DNA from: Cercophora sp. LCS_1
Lineage: Eukaryota; Ascomycota; Sordariomycetes; Sordariales; Lasiosphaeriaceae
Reading direction: 5' to 3'
DNA length: 64,000 bases
NCBI GenBank assembly: GCA_036250225.1
Contig: JAPZLL010000015.1
Span: 744,001 to 808,000 of the forward strand
The first letter of the stretch is position 1. Every line of letters begins with the position of its first letter. Shown here piece by piece: positions 52,526 through 64,000 of the stretch. The position numbers and the translations under genes are program-made. The notes beneath the pieces were generated by a model that ran no database searches, was not told the origin of the DNA, and saw only the letters and a program-made list of their open reading frames with translations.

Positions 52526-55500
52526 ATGGATGTGTCTCACCCCAGATGGTCCGAGGATCGAGCAGGGATCCAGCTGGCGGAAGGTCACGCGACAGCCGAT
52601 GCGGCACTGCCAGTAGTGGCAGAGCCACAAGGAAGGAGCCTTGGGCCAGCAGCAAAGATCGACGGGGCCAAGACACAACGAGCGAAAGATGCCACGAGCA
52701 AACTTGTCGCACTGTCCAAACGGGGCCTTTCCAAAGCGACAGGAGAGGGGAAAGCATCCACCGCCAAAAAGTCCGCCGTCGCCAAACCAGCACCGGAGGA
52801 AGCAATCGCAAAGGATGTCACCGACCTGCGCGTCGTCTTCCCACACGATCCCCACTTGGTGCCTCGCGTCGACATCGTCGCTGTCCATGATGTCGACGAA
52901 ACATTTCAGAAGGCGTGGGTGTATCGCAAACGGGCGAAGCGAAGACAGAACGAATCCCGGGTGATCTACGCGTCCGGTGGCATCAACAGCATGGACGAGA
53001 TGAGTCTTGGGACGAAACCCAAGCAACCGGCCTCCAGCGGCAAGAAAAAGGTAGCGGACGATTCGATCGAGCGATGGTTGGCCATGTCGAGTCGCGTGGG
53101 TGACGAAGACGTCCCACCCGAGGTGGCCAACGACGCCACGGGTCAACCCGCTGAGCGTGCCCCATCCCCGCCGCTTTTCACACCGTCACCTTTCACCCCG
53201 TCGCCTTTCACACCGCCAGATGAATACGACACGTCTAGTATGCTGGCGCCGGTTCCTGAAGATGACGATGGGGATGGGCATTTTCAGATTTCCGATGATC
53301 TCTTTGGACAAAGACCCGGTGGTCTCCGTCGACGGCCGACGTTTCCCAAAGAGAGACGAAAGTCGGCGCCAAGAATTGCGCCCATTGCAGAGGAGAGGGC
53401 ACCGAGCGTTGGCGACATCACTGAGCCCCGTCGACACATTGACCTCATCTCCGATCGTCAGTCGTCAGACCAGGGACTGGAGCGGCGGGTGAACTGGTTG
53501 AGCGACTTTGACATGCTCCCGAGCGACATACCGGGGGCCCGTGTCATGTGCTACACATACAAAAGCACCGACAAGGTTCCTTCAGCATGGCAATACCTTA
53601 CCGAGAGAGCCGAGGACTTGGTCAGACGAATTGTACAGAAGCGGACGTCGGAAACCGTCGACTATGCCAAGGTTCCCATCGTTCTCATCGGAATTGGTTT
53701 CGGCGCGCTCATTCTGCAAAGGGCTCTCTACCTTATGGCGACCTCCCGAACGGATGCCAACCCGACAACCGAGCTGAAGATGATTGCCAGCGTTATTTTG
53801 TTAGACGCGCCATCGCCGAGCCTGGACAGAGAGATGTTTCCGCGCAGCCGCAGTCAGGAGACAAAAAAGACCTGGACCCAGGACTGGCTGCATGTTGGCA
53901 AGGCACGCACCGCTGGAACAACCAAGATCGACACAATGTCTATGTGGAACAAGTTTAGCTCGATCGCTTCAGCGCATGTTATACCGGTTGTCTGGCACTT
54001 CAGCCCGACGGTTGCAGCCCCAGGGAAACCCCCGGTCACACCCAAGACTCTCGATGCATTGCTTATCCCCAAGCAATCTTTGACTGCTCATCGCCTCAGC
54101 CGGTTCGAGGGCCCAAACGACATTGACTACCGTTCCATCATGGACAACATCAAAAGGTCCCTCATTCTCATCTGTTCGATCACAAGGTCAGGCAAGTTGA
54201 CCGCATGCCTCCCAGACTTTCTTCGGGACAGCTTTCTCTTCGTTGCCGACGCGAGAGACCAACACGGCCAAACTCCGCTCCATCTCGCAGTGAAAGAGGC
54301 AAATCCTGACGCTGTCAAACGCCTTCTGTTTCAAGGCAGGGCCTCAGTGACAAAAAAGGATCGCAGCGGCAGGTCCCCACTCAACATTGCCATCCAGGAG
54401 GCAGCACATCGGACGTCTGGACTTCAGCCTGATTCGGACTTTAAGAAGACCTACACCCAGATCATCAACCTGTTGATGAAAAACGGTGCGCGCGTGGACG
54501 ACAAGGACAATGACGGGAAGACGCCTTGGTTCTACGCAGAAGGTGATGGGAACCAGTGGATCAGGAGACTCAAAGACAAACATCTCATCATCGGTACCTC
54601 CTCGACAGCAACTGGTGGCATTGACAGCGTTGTGCCACCAAAGCCTGGCCCACAACGTGAGGCCGCCCAGGCCTTCGATATGATTCTCGCCGAGGTGTTT
54701 CTTCAAAGGAAAAAGGAAAGGTACTCTGAAGTCTTCAACTTCGACCTCGCATCGGTCCACGAAGTCGTCTACAGTGGTAGCTCGAGTTTGTCACAGATCC
54801 TGGCTGCATCGCGTCCTGAACAAATGACGGCAGACAAAGTTCGATGTCGATGGATACACGTACCTTCAAACAACGAGCAGTGGGTTCACGATCTGATGGT
54901 GAGCATGGGCATCCAGGACAGTTCTGCCGGTGGACAGCGACACGAAGGATCCCGGCTTATCGACCGGTACATGATGCCCCAGGCTCGGCGGTACAAGCAT
55001 TTCCACACCGTCGCCTACAAACCGCCACCGGAGCCGAGACCCAAACCGAGTCGGTTCAGCAGCACCGACAGCGGGACAACAGTTGTTCTTGGGTCGCACG
55101 ACTTCCCTCCCACCAAGGAAGAAGTTCGAGCAAAGTTGTTCAAAGCGATGAAGACACCATCGGTCCCGGAAACGATGCGGGTAGAGTCAGACGCCATCGT
55201 CTTGTTTATGCCGATTCTCGGCTTTGAGAAACATCGCCATCGGAAGTATCTTACCCAGGCGTTCAGAGAGGCCGACGACGCCATGCGACTTGCCCGTGAA
55301 CGAGATGAGAGTCCGGATCCGAAGTCTCTAGCAAACCTCAAGTCAGGACGTCGCAAGCAGAAAGGGAGGAAAGACGAAACATCCGACGACGGAGAGTCGA
55401 ACTCGGAGATGGAATCCAGTCGATTGTACCCAGGCCCCGTCAGGCTTACGCGTGCTCGAGAGCAAGTCAAGGGCGCACGAGAAGCACAGCTACTCAGAGG

Positions 55501-57713
55501 CTATCTGGACTCGAAGCAAGTCAAACCCGTGCACTGTCGACGAACGCTTGACCAGTTTTCGTACTACATGCTCAACTCGACCGAGGCACGAGACAAAAGC
55601 CAAGTGGCGTATCGGTGGGCAAAGAATCCCACAGTTTGCACCGAGCCCAAGAACCGACCGATCATCATGGTGGACCAGCTCTGGCTGTGGGCTTTCCGCG
55701 ATGGAACCGTCATCACCAGTTCCCCAAGCACGTGGAACGGGCAGGAAGACTTCAACCTCACAAATGTGATTGTCAGAGAGCTTCGCTACAACAAAGACAG
55801 ACCCATCATCAAGTCGATTGAGGATTTGCTCCATCTAGTCCTGAAGACGAGCTTGGACTTCTTCAAGCGCAAAGGGCCTGTCGGCTTTCAGTTTCACGAG
55901 TGCTTCCAATCATCCATCAATAATGTTTCTGAGAAGCAGGGACGTCTTTTCGACAACTTCCGACGGACGACAAAACGGTTGCACGTTGGCAAGCTTGATC
56001 TGGTGCAACGCAAGCAAGAGATCGAGTTTCTCTTCAGCCTGGACGAGGAGACAGAGCTGTTGGTAGAGATTATGGATATCCAGGACGAGTTGACCATTGT
56101 CAAAACCATTCTCGGCCAACAGCAAGGCGTACTCCAGAATCTACTTCGGCTCTACCCTAAGAAAGTCGATGAAGATGAACTTGAGCAAGAGAGCAAGGTA
56201 GCACCTTCGGGCCTGGGGAAGAGTGAGCTGCTTGTCTTGCAGGGCTTAGTGCAGTTGCTGAAGGACCAAGGCTCACCGTCGGAGGCCAAGGTGGAGCCCA
56301 GGTCAGTGGTCAAGGAGATCTTCGGCGGCGATCAGGCCGGTGATGTGGGGAACGAAACGGCTCCACAGGAAGGACTTGGTCAGAAAAAGCCGAAGACAAA
56401 GGGCAAGGACAAGGAAGCAGAGAAGCCAGCGATTCCGACCGCCCCAAAACTGTCACAGAAGTCGAGCATCCTCCAAAACCGAGACCTCATGTACGAGACG
56501 ATTGGCATTGTCGAAAACAACATGCGTATCGTCCAAGATATGCTCGCGTATGCCGAGAAGGTTGAGAGCTCGTTGGAGAATCTGCTGGACCTCAAGCAGA
56601 AGCATGCAAACGGGTGGGAAGCCCGCTTCGCTCGAGAAGGTTCAGAGGAATCCCAGCGCCAGGGAAACATCATTCTCGTGTTTACTCTCGTGACCGCCAT
56701 CTTTGTAAGTTCGTTGCTACGCTGCCTGGCGATTGTCGGCTGACCGTTACAGCTCCCCCTCTCCTTCATGACGAGTTTTCTTGCTATGGGTGTCGACGCG
56801 TTTCCGAAGAACGACGAGACAGGCGAGGTTGACTGGCCAATCAACCAGATGGCTGTGTTATTGTGTAAGCCACGTTGCCTCATTTCTGGGATTTCTGACT
56901 CACAACAGAACAGTCGCTGTTTCGGCCGCAATATCCATTCCTCTTGTGATTATCGCCCTCTATGTCAACAAACTCAGAGCTCGCGCCAGGGTTTTGTGGA
57001 AACAGCTGCTGCGGGCCCTTTCCGACCCGGAAACTCTCCTTAACCCTGCGCTTGCGGAGGATACTGACAAGGATCACGATTCAGACGATGAGAGAACCTT
57101 TGCCGACCACCAAACTCGCAACGCGAAAGCACGCACAGAGGCTAGCGGCCCCGACCGCGCTTCTGAGGTCCCGGTTTATGCGCCGATGTTTGGCAAGTGG
57201 CACTTCCACAGCCGGATTCCTTGGTTCAGGAGATTGTGGTTGATCCAGCATTACCGACGGGCAAGCGTCAAGAAGAAGAACAACCGATGGAGAGATCGCT
57301 ATGTTACCGATTATCCGCTGCATCATTACAGACTTCAGTTTGGTCTAGGGATTGTGGCGGTTATCGTAAGAATCCTGACGTGGTTTGGATACGGCGGCGA
57401 TAAAAACAAGAGAATAGTTCGACGGCCGAAGGAGGGAAGTGACAGTTCGAGCTCGAGCTCCTCTGATAGTAGTGGCAGCGACAGGGATGAAAAGGGAGGA
57501 AAGAGGAAGTCGATGGACTCGGGGTATTGGAAACGCGGAGAGGGGAGCGGGTTTGGCGGGGATAGTTGGTCGAATCAAACACGATCGAGAGGGTCAAGAG
57601 AGGAAGAGGAGCAGGGGAAGAAAAAGAGACTGGGCTGGCTGAGGATGAGGAGACGAGGGAAGGCAAAGATAGATGAGGAAGTTGGCGAAGGTGGGGAACT
57701 GAGGTCTGTGTAG
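52526..57713 (+). CDS. Alpha/beta-hydrolase-like + ankyrin + CorA-like membrane protein (1696 aa)
   Basis: Three exons are inferred: 52526-56704, 56753-56864 and 56914-57713, phases consistent. After a basic low-complexity N-terminus, a hydrolase-like domain is split by a ~180-residue disordered insertion. It reads VDIVAVHDVDETFQKAWVYR, then VNWLSDFDMLPSDIPGARVM and VPIVLIGIGFGALILQRALY. A typical enzyme has GHSLGG at this last site; here the Ser and His are missing. Ankyrin-like repeats follow at about residues 570-670 (DQHGQTPLHLAVKEANPDAV, DRSGRSPLNIAIQEAA, DNDGKTPWFYAEGDG), then a ~650-residue helical region. The C-terminal CorA-like part has a coiled coil and two TM helices (IILVFTLVTAIFLPLSFMTS; FAVSAAISIPLVIIALYV). 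The CorA GMN loop is replaced by AMG. The tail is Ser/Lys-rich and cytosolic. Related fungal proteins combine these domains; the role is unknown, possibly sensing. Confidence 0.85.
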
Positions 57714-58754
57714 CCTTGAGATGGGCCTGTTACATAGAGATTTGGTATAACCTGTGACATCAGGGTCGCGACCGCACTTACATCGCAGATGTCACGCATT
57801 GTATGAAATTAAAATGGGAAGGAAGCCCTAAAGGCCCCAGTCTACAGCTCTCGTCTCTTCCCTTTCCACGACTCTAACCTTGTCCTGGTTCTCTAAGACG
57901 TTTCTCACCTCTCACTCCAAAGTCCTACCTAAAGCGATCGAAATAATAACAGTTAATTAACATAGCCTATAAAACATCTAACATTACCTATCTTAACTCT
58001 GACGCTATCCCCAGCCTGGGGCGCTACCCTATCCTGAAAGGGGGGAACTGGGCAATCTTTCTTACCAGAGACAGTAACATGCCATCCCTGTAGATGCCTA
58101 ACTACTGTCTGGGCCCAATCAGCCCTATCGATAGCTGTTATATCTGGCGTGAAGCTCTAAGTATTGATCATATAGCCCTCGGCCAGACGGACAGTGGTTG
58201 GTTATGGTCCAAGTTCAGGGACTGTGAGAGCACAAATGGGAGAGACATTGCCAAGTTGAACATCCATTTCGTATTATTTTAGTGGGTGTTTGGCGACAGT
58301 TAGAGGGATGAAGATGGCGCAAGATCAGGGAGATACCCAGAAGGGTAATCCAGCGAAAAATCGACAACGGCAGCCCGAACAATGCAAAGTTGCGCAGGAA
58401 GTTGGCACAGGTGACCCAGTCGAGGCTGTCTCAGAAAGGAGCCACGGGGACGGGGTATTCCCAGGAGAACCGCTGAGCGGAGGGTGGAGGGGTGGGCGGT
58501 TACAGCCGGGTCGGAGTGGCGGATGGCTGGAGCGGTGGAGATCGACATTTGGCTACAAGCTTGGTGGGTTTGGGTTGAATCTGTTTGGGTTTGATAGGAA
58601 AGGGCTTGGGGTACAGGTGGTTGATGATTTCGGTAGCGGGTGATGGTGATGTCGAAAGGACTTTACTTTATACTTTGACGACTATCAAGGATATTGCGTA
58701 GCGTGTCGTGGTTTCCTACGGCAGCAAAAGCCGTGAAAGGCAATGAAATGCACG
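57714..58754. other. Intergenic between convergent genes, AT-rich part
   Basis: No gene supported. Around 57930-58000 the sequence is markedly AT-rich (TTAATTAA, CTATAAAACATCTAAC). The following 58030-58270 has the look of an old, mutated repeat, but no element could be identified. Confidence 0.4.
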
Positions 58755-60836
58755 TTAACGAGGAAGCTCGTCCATGCTCCGGAGCCACCTCCATTCTACC
58801 TTGGGTTTAACAACCATAGCACCGCCGGGGAGGTAGCAAGCCATGTCAACCCTGTCCGGGCTAGTCATGTTCATCAACCCGCATTGCATCTTGAGGTATC
58901 CGGCCCAAGTGCCGTTGAACAGGATCCTGTACTTCCACGTTAGCCTCTCTCTCTCTCTCTCTCTGTCTCTACTACGTACGGCCTAGTGGGGTTCTTATCG
59001 TTGCAGTACCACAGGTGATTAAGCTCCAGGTAGCCCTTGTCGGCGTCAAAGCGCATCTTCCACCCCAGCAGGTTATCAAAGGGAAACTTGCCGCCCATGC
59101 CGTTGGCCCACCAGGGGGCATCGCTCTGGATGTATGTCGCAGTGGGCTTCCATGCTGCCGTGTAGGGTGTTAGCTGCTTGGACCAGGCGTCGACGTGCGG
59201 CATGATGCCGCCGCCGGGCCGACGCATCAGGGCCGAGTTGACCAGATCCATGGCGAAGAAGGATTTGGGCTCGTTGATGTCGGACATGTACAGCCACGTG
59301 GTGTGGAACACGCCCTCGGGGCGGTTCTCCTTGAACGTCCATTCGATGGGCTTGCCGAGCGAGTCCACGGTGCAGCTCCAGTCCGCCGGGTTGGGGTCCG
59401 GGTCGGTCAGCGCCGTGGCGGGCATGCGGACGGTGCGTGTCACGTTGCCGGAGACGGCCATGTCGGCTGGTGTGATTTGGCCGTTGTTCCAGGTGCCGGT
59501 GGAACACCAGCGGGTGAAGGAGTAGTAGTCGCACCCTCGGGGGAGCATCTGCTGGCACGTGTCGTGCTGGGTTTCTTGAATTTCTCCGCAATATCGGATC
59601 CTGGCGATGCCGGAACCCTCGAAGAATAGCCTGGGGTTTTAGTATTGCTCGAGTTAGTTTCCTTTGTTTTTTTTTGTTTTTTTTTGTTTTTTTTTTTTCT
59701 TAAAAAAAAAAGAAAACAAAAACGTACGGTCGTGAGGGATCCGTGTCATTGCAGTACCACGTCTGGTTGATGCGAAGCTGGGCCGTCGGCAGATCGAACT
59801 GGACATACGTCTCAATAAAGTGCTGGGCCCTGCCCGTGTCAGGGAAGCAGCGAAGCCACTTTTTCGCGGCGAGGTCCTCGTTTGCGACATCCAGCTGGCA
59901 CGCGACGGTGTAGTCGTTGGCCCTGTTGCGGAGCTGGAGCGAGAGCGTGTTCTTTGGCGCGCCGGGCCAGGCCGACACCGGTGGGGCGGGCGTCTGGTAC
60001 GTGGTGCGCAGCGTGCGCTTCTCCTCGAACCGGAAGCTGTGCACGACCCACTTGGGCGACTGCGACGTCGTGGTGCACCCGACGCGGTCGGCGCCAGGTG
60101 GCGGCGGGACGGGCAGCGGGTCGAACTGGGCGGGCCGCTGCAGCTGGCCACGCGCCACGTACCGGTTAGTGCGGCACACGCCGCCGTCGCCCGTGACGCA
60201 GTAAAAGGGAGGCGTGAAGTAGGCCAGCGAGCGGTACGGCCGGGAGTAGGTCCCCGCCGTGTCGCCACAGGTCCAGTCCTGGATGAAGTAGGCCTCGCGG
60301 GTGGATGTGCGGAAGCGCAGGTCAAACGACGAACCGGTGGGATCGGCTGTCGCCCCGGGGAGCGCGAGGCACTTGAGCTGCATGTCGGTGTTCCAGTCCA
60401 GCGCGGTGTGGTTGCCGCCCCAGTAGCAGAAGTTGCGGACCCCCGTGGCCCGGTTGGCTATGGTCAAGTTTAGACTGGCCCCCTCGCTGAACTTTTCCCC
60501 GCGCGGGCTAGGCACGTAGACGGCGCCGTCCTCGATGATGAAGTCGGGGTGCGCGAACGAGGCGTCGGTACAGTCGACCGCCGCGGGCGGGCTCATGCCC
60601 TTCTCGGGTGCCGGCGACGGGGAGGGATGCGGGGCGAGTCGGTCAGTCTGGTTGAGATCCGACCAAGCGGGCGTGAAATCGGCTGCGAGGGAGGTCGGCG
60701 TCGTCGCGTTGCAAGCCAGCAGCTGACCGGTTTCGGTTCCGTTTCGGCTTGGGCAGCTGATCCGAAAGTCGCTCCAGGCTACCGCCTTGTAGACACGTCT
60801 AGATACCGATTGATCAGAAAACATAAAGATAATATG

Positions 60837-60872
<36 letters not shown>

Positions 60873-60878
60873 CAGAGA

Positions 60879-60909
<31 letters not shown>

Positions 60910-61644
60910 TGGGGACCGCTAACCGGTACGTGGACGAGTTCGCGGCCGGGGTGCAAAGCCAGTACTGCTGGAACCCAAGAGCGCGCGTGGCGAGCCAATC
61001 TGTTTGTTTCGTCCCCTCGACAAGAGTGCGCTGGTAGATCTCAAACGAGACCACTGGCTGAAAGCTGTCGTCCTGGAATCCCCCCGGGGGCGCGCAGCGC
61101 GTGAATCGGTCTTCATAGGGCCCCCCCACCTTGATCTCGTGGTCCCCCGCGCACTCCATTTCGTACTTGTTGAGGCTGTCGCGGAGCGTGACGCTGATGT
61201 GGAACGTATTGGGATATTCACCGCTGGCGTTTCCATACACCCTGGTCACTTTCCAGTCTGCAAACTCGTACACAGGAGGCCGGAAGTCGGCATCCACGCA
61301 AGGGTTAGGAACACGGATGGCTGGTGTCCCCTCAGGCCGTGTGTCGAGGACGAGCTTGACACTTCCGAACTCGGCCTCTGCAGGTTCAGTGCTAGGGAAG
61401 GGCGGCAAACCGTCCCATATGCTGGTGTCCCAAACATCAGCCGGGCGTGTCGATTCAGCTCTTGCATTGTTCGACCTATCATTTCCATGCGGGCACCGCC
61501 TTGTTAGTCCTCGAATGCCCACTAGGTGAAGCGAAGAAAGTTTGAGCCACGCTGCTAGGCATTGGCTTACCCATATCCCCGACAAAAGCTGGCGTTGCCC
61601 CATAAAAGGGCAGCCAGCACCGTGCTTTTCTTTCCGTGACCCAT
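58755..61644 (-). CDS. Secreted multi-module Trp-Cys repeat protein (847 aa, 5 exons)
   Basis: Exons inferred: 61644-61571, 61499-60924, 60798-59728, 59630-58980 and 58926-58755; all four introns are phase 2. A signal-like N-terminus (STVLAALLWGNASFCRGYG) leads to repeated extracellular modules. Each module ends in a W-x-C segment: FQQYWLCTPAANSSTYR, FIQDWTCGDTAGTYSRPYR, INQTWYCNDTDPSRP and LNHLWYCNDKNPTRP. Three of the four lie at an exon end. The next exon resumes similarly (LFFEGSG after SRP; ILFNGTW after TRP). Many N-x-S/T sites and paired Cys fit an extracellular glycoprotein. Introns 2 and 4 contain CT/GA microsatellites, and intron 3 contains poly-A/T tracts. No family name comes to mind. 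No TM or GPI signal. Confidence 0.8.
59664..59712. repeat. Poly-T/poly-A tract in intron 3
   Basis: TTTTTTTTTG units followed by an uninterrupted A run within intron 59727-59631; likely variable in length between isolates. Confidence 0.85.
60833..60910. repeat. TA and GA microsatellites in intron 2
   Basis: (TA)n near 60837-60852 is followed by a (GA)n-type run to about 60910, lying wholly inside the intron 60923-60799 of the Trp-Cys repeat gene. A shorter CT run (58947-58967) sits in intron 4 of the same gene. Confidence 0.9.
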
Positions 61645-62232
61645 GGTGGCTGTTCTGGTCGGTACTTTTGTGCTATTTCTTCCCGAGAGCTAGGGAGACA
61701 ATGAGCGTCGCCCTCAGCAGTCGGAGCATTGTGCTATACCAAGGTAGGTATTTAACGCTCCTCTGGCTAATACTCTGCTAGCCGTGCCCGTGATGACTTG
61801 ACGTAATGCTTCATTGTCAACCGAGAGCTTCATGGCAGCCTGGTTGCTTCGTGCTGAAGCCAACACGGGACCATTAGTCGATATTGCGGAGCGGAGGCAG
61901 CGCCGCTCGGATGCGTCTGCCCAGTGCAGCGTTTTTCATAATGTGGAATTTAGCCATCCCCCTTCTGCCACAACGCGCAGGAAAGTCAATTAGTACTTAG
62001 CAACTCGGTATTCCAATTCATTCCTACCCAGCCAAAACTTTGACAGTGGAGGGGGGGCGGTTGACGAAGGACAAGGCAACGTGCCATCGGCACTTTGGGC
62101 ATGGCACGATGAAGGAGGCAAAGGAACACAGCTGATCTGTTCTCGCAGCCCTATCTTGCCATCTTTTCAATTTCGTAAGCCCTTCGTGTCCTTCAACACA
62201 ATATACTCGATTCTCGGCTTCGCAGTCACTAC
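61645..62232. other. Upstream region of the Trp-Cys repeat gene
   Basis: No gene supported. Expected to hold the promoter of the minus-strand gene starting at 61644. Confidence 0.4.
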
Positions 62233-62250
62233 CCTTTCACAAAGACTTAC

Positions 62251-62312
62251 AGCTTGGATGATCCTTGTCGTTGCAGGACCACGTGTGATTGAACTCTAGG
62301 TATCTCTGTGGC
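62251..62312 (-). pseudogene. Fossil exon of a Trp-Cys repeat paralogue
   Basis: The minus-strand sequence encodes QRYLEFNHTWSCNDKDHPS, followed directly by a GTAAGT donor at 62250. It closely matches KGYLELNHLWYCNDKNPTRP, which ends exon 4 of the downstream gene and is also followed by a donor. No upstream module or downstream exon is recognisable around it. I read it as the surviving end of a duplicated module or of a former tandem paralogue. Confidence 0.6.
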
Positions 62313-62356
62313 ACACCACCCCTCCGTCCGGGCGACAACTCGCGATTTGATGCTGA

Positions 62357-62641
62357 ATGGAGCAAGGAGATGCACCTCCTGCCGCGATAAGAGAAATTGT
62401 CCGTAATACAGTCCCTGGCGCTGCACTGCGGACTGCTCGCACTGGTGCTTCCTACAAAAACACGTGGCTCGACACGCCCTTCGAGCGCTTCAAGGACAGC
62501 CAGAGGTGGGAGGTCAGTACCAAACTCTACTGATTATACTATTTTGTCACTTTTGGGGTTATTATTTACCGAGGTTTCCACTAGCAGGTTCAGCAGAGAC
62601 GGGGGCGATATTTTAAATCTGCCCAAGCGATGCATGAATGA
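62357..62641 (+). CDS. Possible small two-exon gene
   Basis: A 58-codon frame starting at 62357 (MEQGDAPPAAIREIVRNTVP) and containing SYKNTWLDTPFERFKDSQRW looks coding by composition. A GTCAGT donor after the Glu codon (62512), spliced to the CTAGCAG acceptor near 62587, keeps the frame and ends at TGA 62639-62641, giving about 69 residues. No domain recognised. Alternatively it is another gene fragment beside the fossil exon. Confidence 0.3.
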
Positions 62642-62668
62642 ATGAGGTACAATTTGGCACAACCATTG

Positions 62669-63743
62669 CTAGATTCCAGTTTTCCGACGCTGAATAGCCA
62701 TGGCTTCCACGCTCTCCGGCCCCACGACGCCCTCGTTCTTCTCAATTATTTCCAAAATCTTCGCAACATCCTGAAGTCCTAACTGACGGTGATCAAACTG
62801 GGTACACCCGCCATTCATGCCGTTGAACCCCTGAATCAGGAAGTCTGACACCTCTTTGACCGACTCATTAACCTCTTCGGTGCGCGGTGGTGGCAGTCGC
62901 CCCGTAGCATTGAACACGGACTTGATGAGCGTGCCAAGTGCCATTCCATCGCAATCGAGCGGAGTGCTGCACGGGTATCCTTCCAGCAGGCTTGTTATTC
63001 GCGCCTCGTAGATATTTAGCATGCTGTCAATGAGCTGCGTTCGTTGAGCGACAATATTCTCTGCCAAAGTCTCGTCAGTATAACGAAACGGAACTGCACC
63101 AGCCATATTTACCCAAACTCCACTTACCGTACAGATGAGGTGGGTGAATCAAGACTTCAGCCAAATTCCTGCCGTCTTCGCCAACCAAGTTGCCCTCTTC
63201 ACCCCTTCGACACGCTGCAACCAGGCGTCGGGTTAGGGCATCAAAAAGCTCGTCGTCTCCAAGTTCCCAGGCAATGAAAATTAGTTCCGGGAGGCACGCG
63301 CCGACTTGCATGTAGGTTTCTTTTATGCTCTCCATCCAGTTCGCCGCCCACGGTCTGATAACCCCGCTCATGTCATACTTATTCGTGACCTCCAGGATCT
63401 CATACATCTCGGCCAAACTGGGCTTTGCCGGAACCAGGCTAAAGTTTCCGTGGATGATGTTCAGAATGACAAGAATCGGCTCCGGCTTGTCCTCTGGCAG
63501 CGAAACTAGCCATTCACGTCCGACCGGCCGAGACTCCTCATATCCTCCAAAGAGCATCGTCTTCCATACTTTAGACGCCCGACGCATTGCGGCGGAGCAG
63601 ACTATGTAGTCCTGGACGTCACCGTCAGCGTCTGCAACGCGCAGGCGAAGATCTCCGTCCATGTCAATGTAGACTGTGGGGCGCGTCTCCGCAACCGATT
63701 TGACATGGAGCTCGCCATCGGAGTCGTTTGGCACGGCGAACAT
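62669..63743 (-). CDS. BTB/POZ-domain protein (335 aa)
   Basis: Two exons (63743-63128 and 63060-62669) with an intron carrying ATACTGAC and a TTTGGCAG acceptor; HPPHLYE|NIVAQ is in frame. The N-terminal part has the fungal BTB pattern: RPTVYIDMDGDLRLRVADAD, DVQDYIVCSAAMRRASKVWK, MLFGGYEES, REWLVSLPEDKPEPILVILN and IIHGNFSLVP. A helical region follows (LAEMYEILEVTNKYDMSGVI, LIFIAWELGDDELFDALTRR). These proteins dimerise and often act as adaptors of cullin-3 ligases. The start is uncertain: the frame is open to 63980, so a longer N-terminus or an upstream exon beyond the window is possible. Confidence 0.82.
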
Positions 63744-64000
63744 AGTGTAGGTGGTTGCAGTTCTCTTCTGAATCGCGAATCGTCCACTGCGAAGGGCCGG
63801 GTGCTGGCGGGTTGAAATCCCGTGACAGATAAAATTTGGACCACGCGGGGTTGGGCTTGTGCGACGAAGATACCAAGTGTCACACAACGTCGGCCCACCA
63901 GTTTGTGCATTTCCTCGTTTAACTGCATGTGCATCTGCGGCCCCCAAAATTAGGCACCCACGCCTGAGGCTCTTCTCCATGCTGAGGACTCTCGATTTCC

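Noticed and set aside
59820..60473. 217-aa plus-strand frame
   Set aside because: Antisense of exon 3 of the Trp-Cys repeat protein.

Overview
This is a nuclear chromosome segment of a filamentous ascomycete (Pezizomycotina). The product families point to Sordariomycetes, but no order or genus can be fixed from the sequence alone. The evidence is short spliceosomal introns (about 45-130 nt) with GTRNGT donors, CTAAC/CTGAC branch sites close to YAG acceptors, CACAATGG-type start contexts and fungus-specific proteins. I rebuilt exon-intron structures by matching splice sites and checking that the phases add up. No tRNA, rRNA, CRISPR array, intact transposon or secondary-metabolite core gene was seen.

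Layout. 1-9.3 kb holds three secreted low-complexity or repeat proteins: a large Thr/Gly-rich protein at 1290-4330 on minus, a Ser/Thr-rich protein with a Cys module at 6323, and a degenerate-repeat protein at 8130. 9.8-24 kb is a conserved housekeeping block: a nuclear zinc-finger/cupin protein (1122 aa, nine exons), a nucleoside 2-deoxyribosyltransferase-like protein, cysteinyl-tRNA synthetase, the GPI-transamidase subunit PIG-T/Gpi16, the U1 snRNP protein Luc7 and an RGG-rich protein. 25-31 kb has a small one-TM protein, a Clr5-ankyrin protein, a SnoaL/NTF2-like protein and an APH-fold kinase.

31-39.5 kb is an accessory block with clear gene debris: an intact integral membrane protein, a degraded HET-domain fragment, a duplicated scrap of the membrane-protein gene, a small secreted protein, a lectin-like protein, a carboxylesterase 5' stub joined to another membrane-protein gene, and an apparent frameshift. 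40-52 kb has a coiled-coil protein, an AA11-type LPMO, a full ABCC transporter divergent from an F-box/LRR-like protein, and an ankyrin gene interrupted by an in-frame TAG. 52.5-57.7 kb encodes a 1696-aa alpha/beta-hydrolase-like + ankyrin + CorA-like membrane protein. 58.7-62.3 kb encodes a secreted protein made of Trp-Cys repeat modules on phase-2 exons, with a fossil exon of the same family upstream. The window ends with a BTB/POZ protein.

The most unusual items are the triplicated zinc-finger module protein ending in a DUF3716-like Cys cluster and a CENP-C-like cupin, the phase-2 modular secreted protein, the hydrolase-ankyrin-CorA protein that seems to have lost both the nucleophile and the GMN motif, and three genes in which recognisable or coding-like sequence continues in frame past a stop codon.
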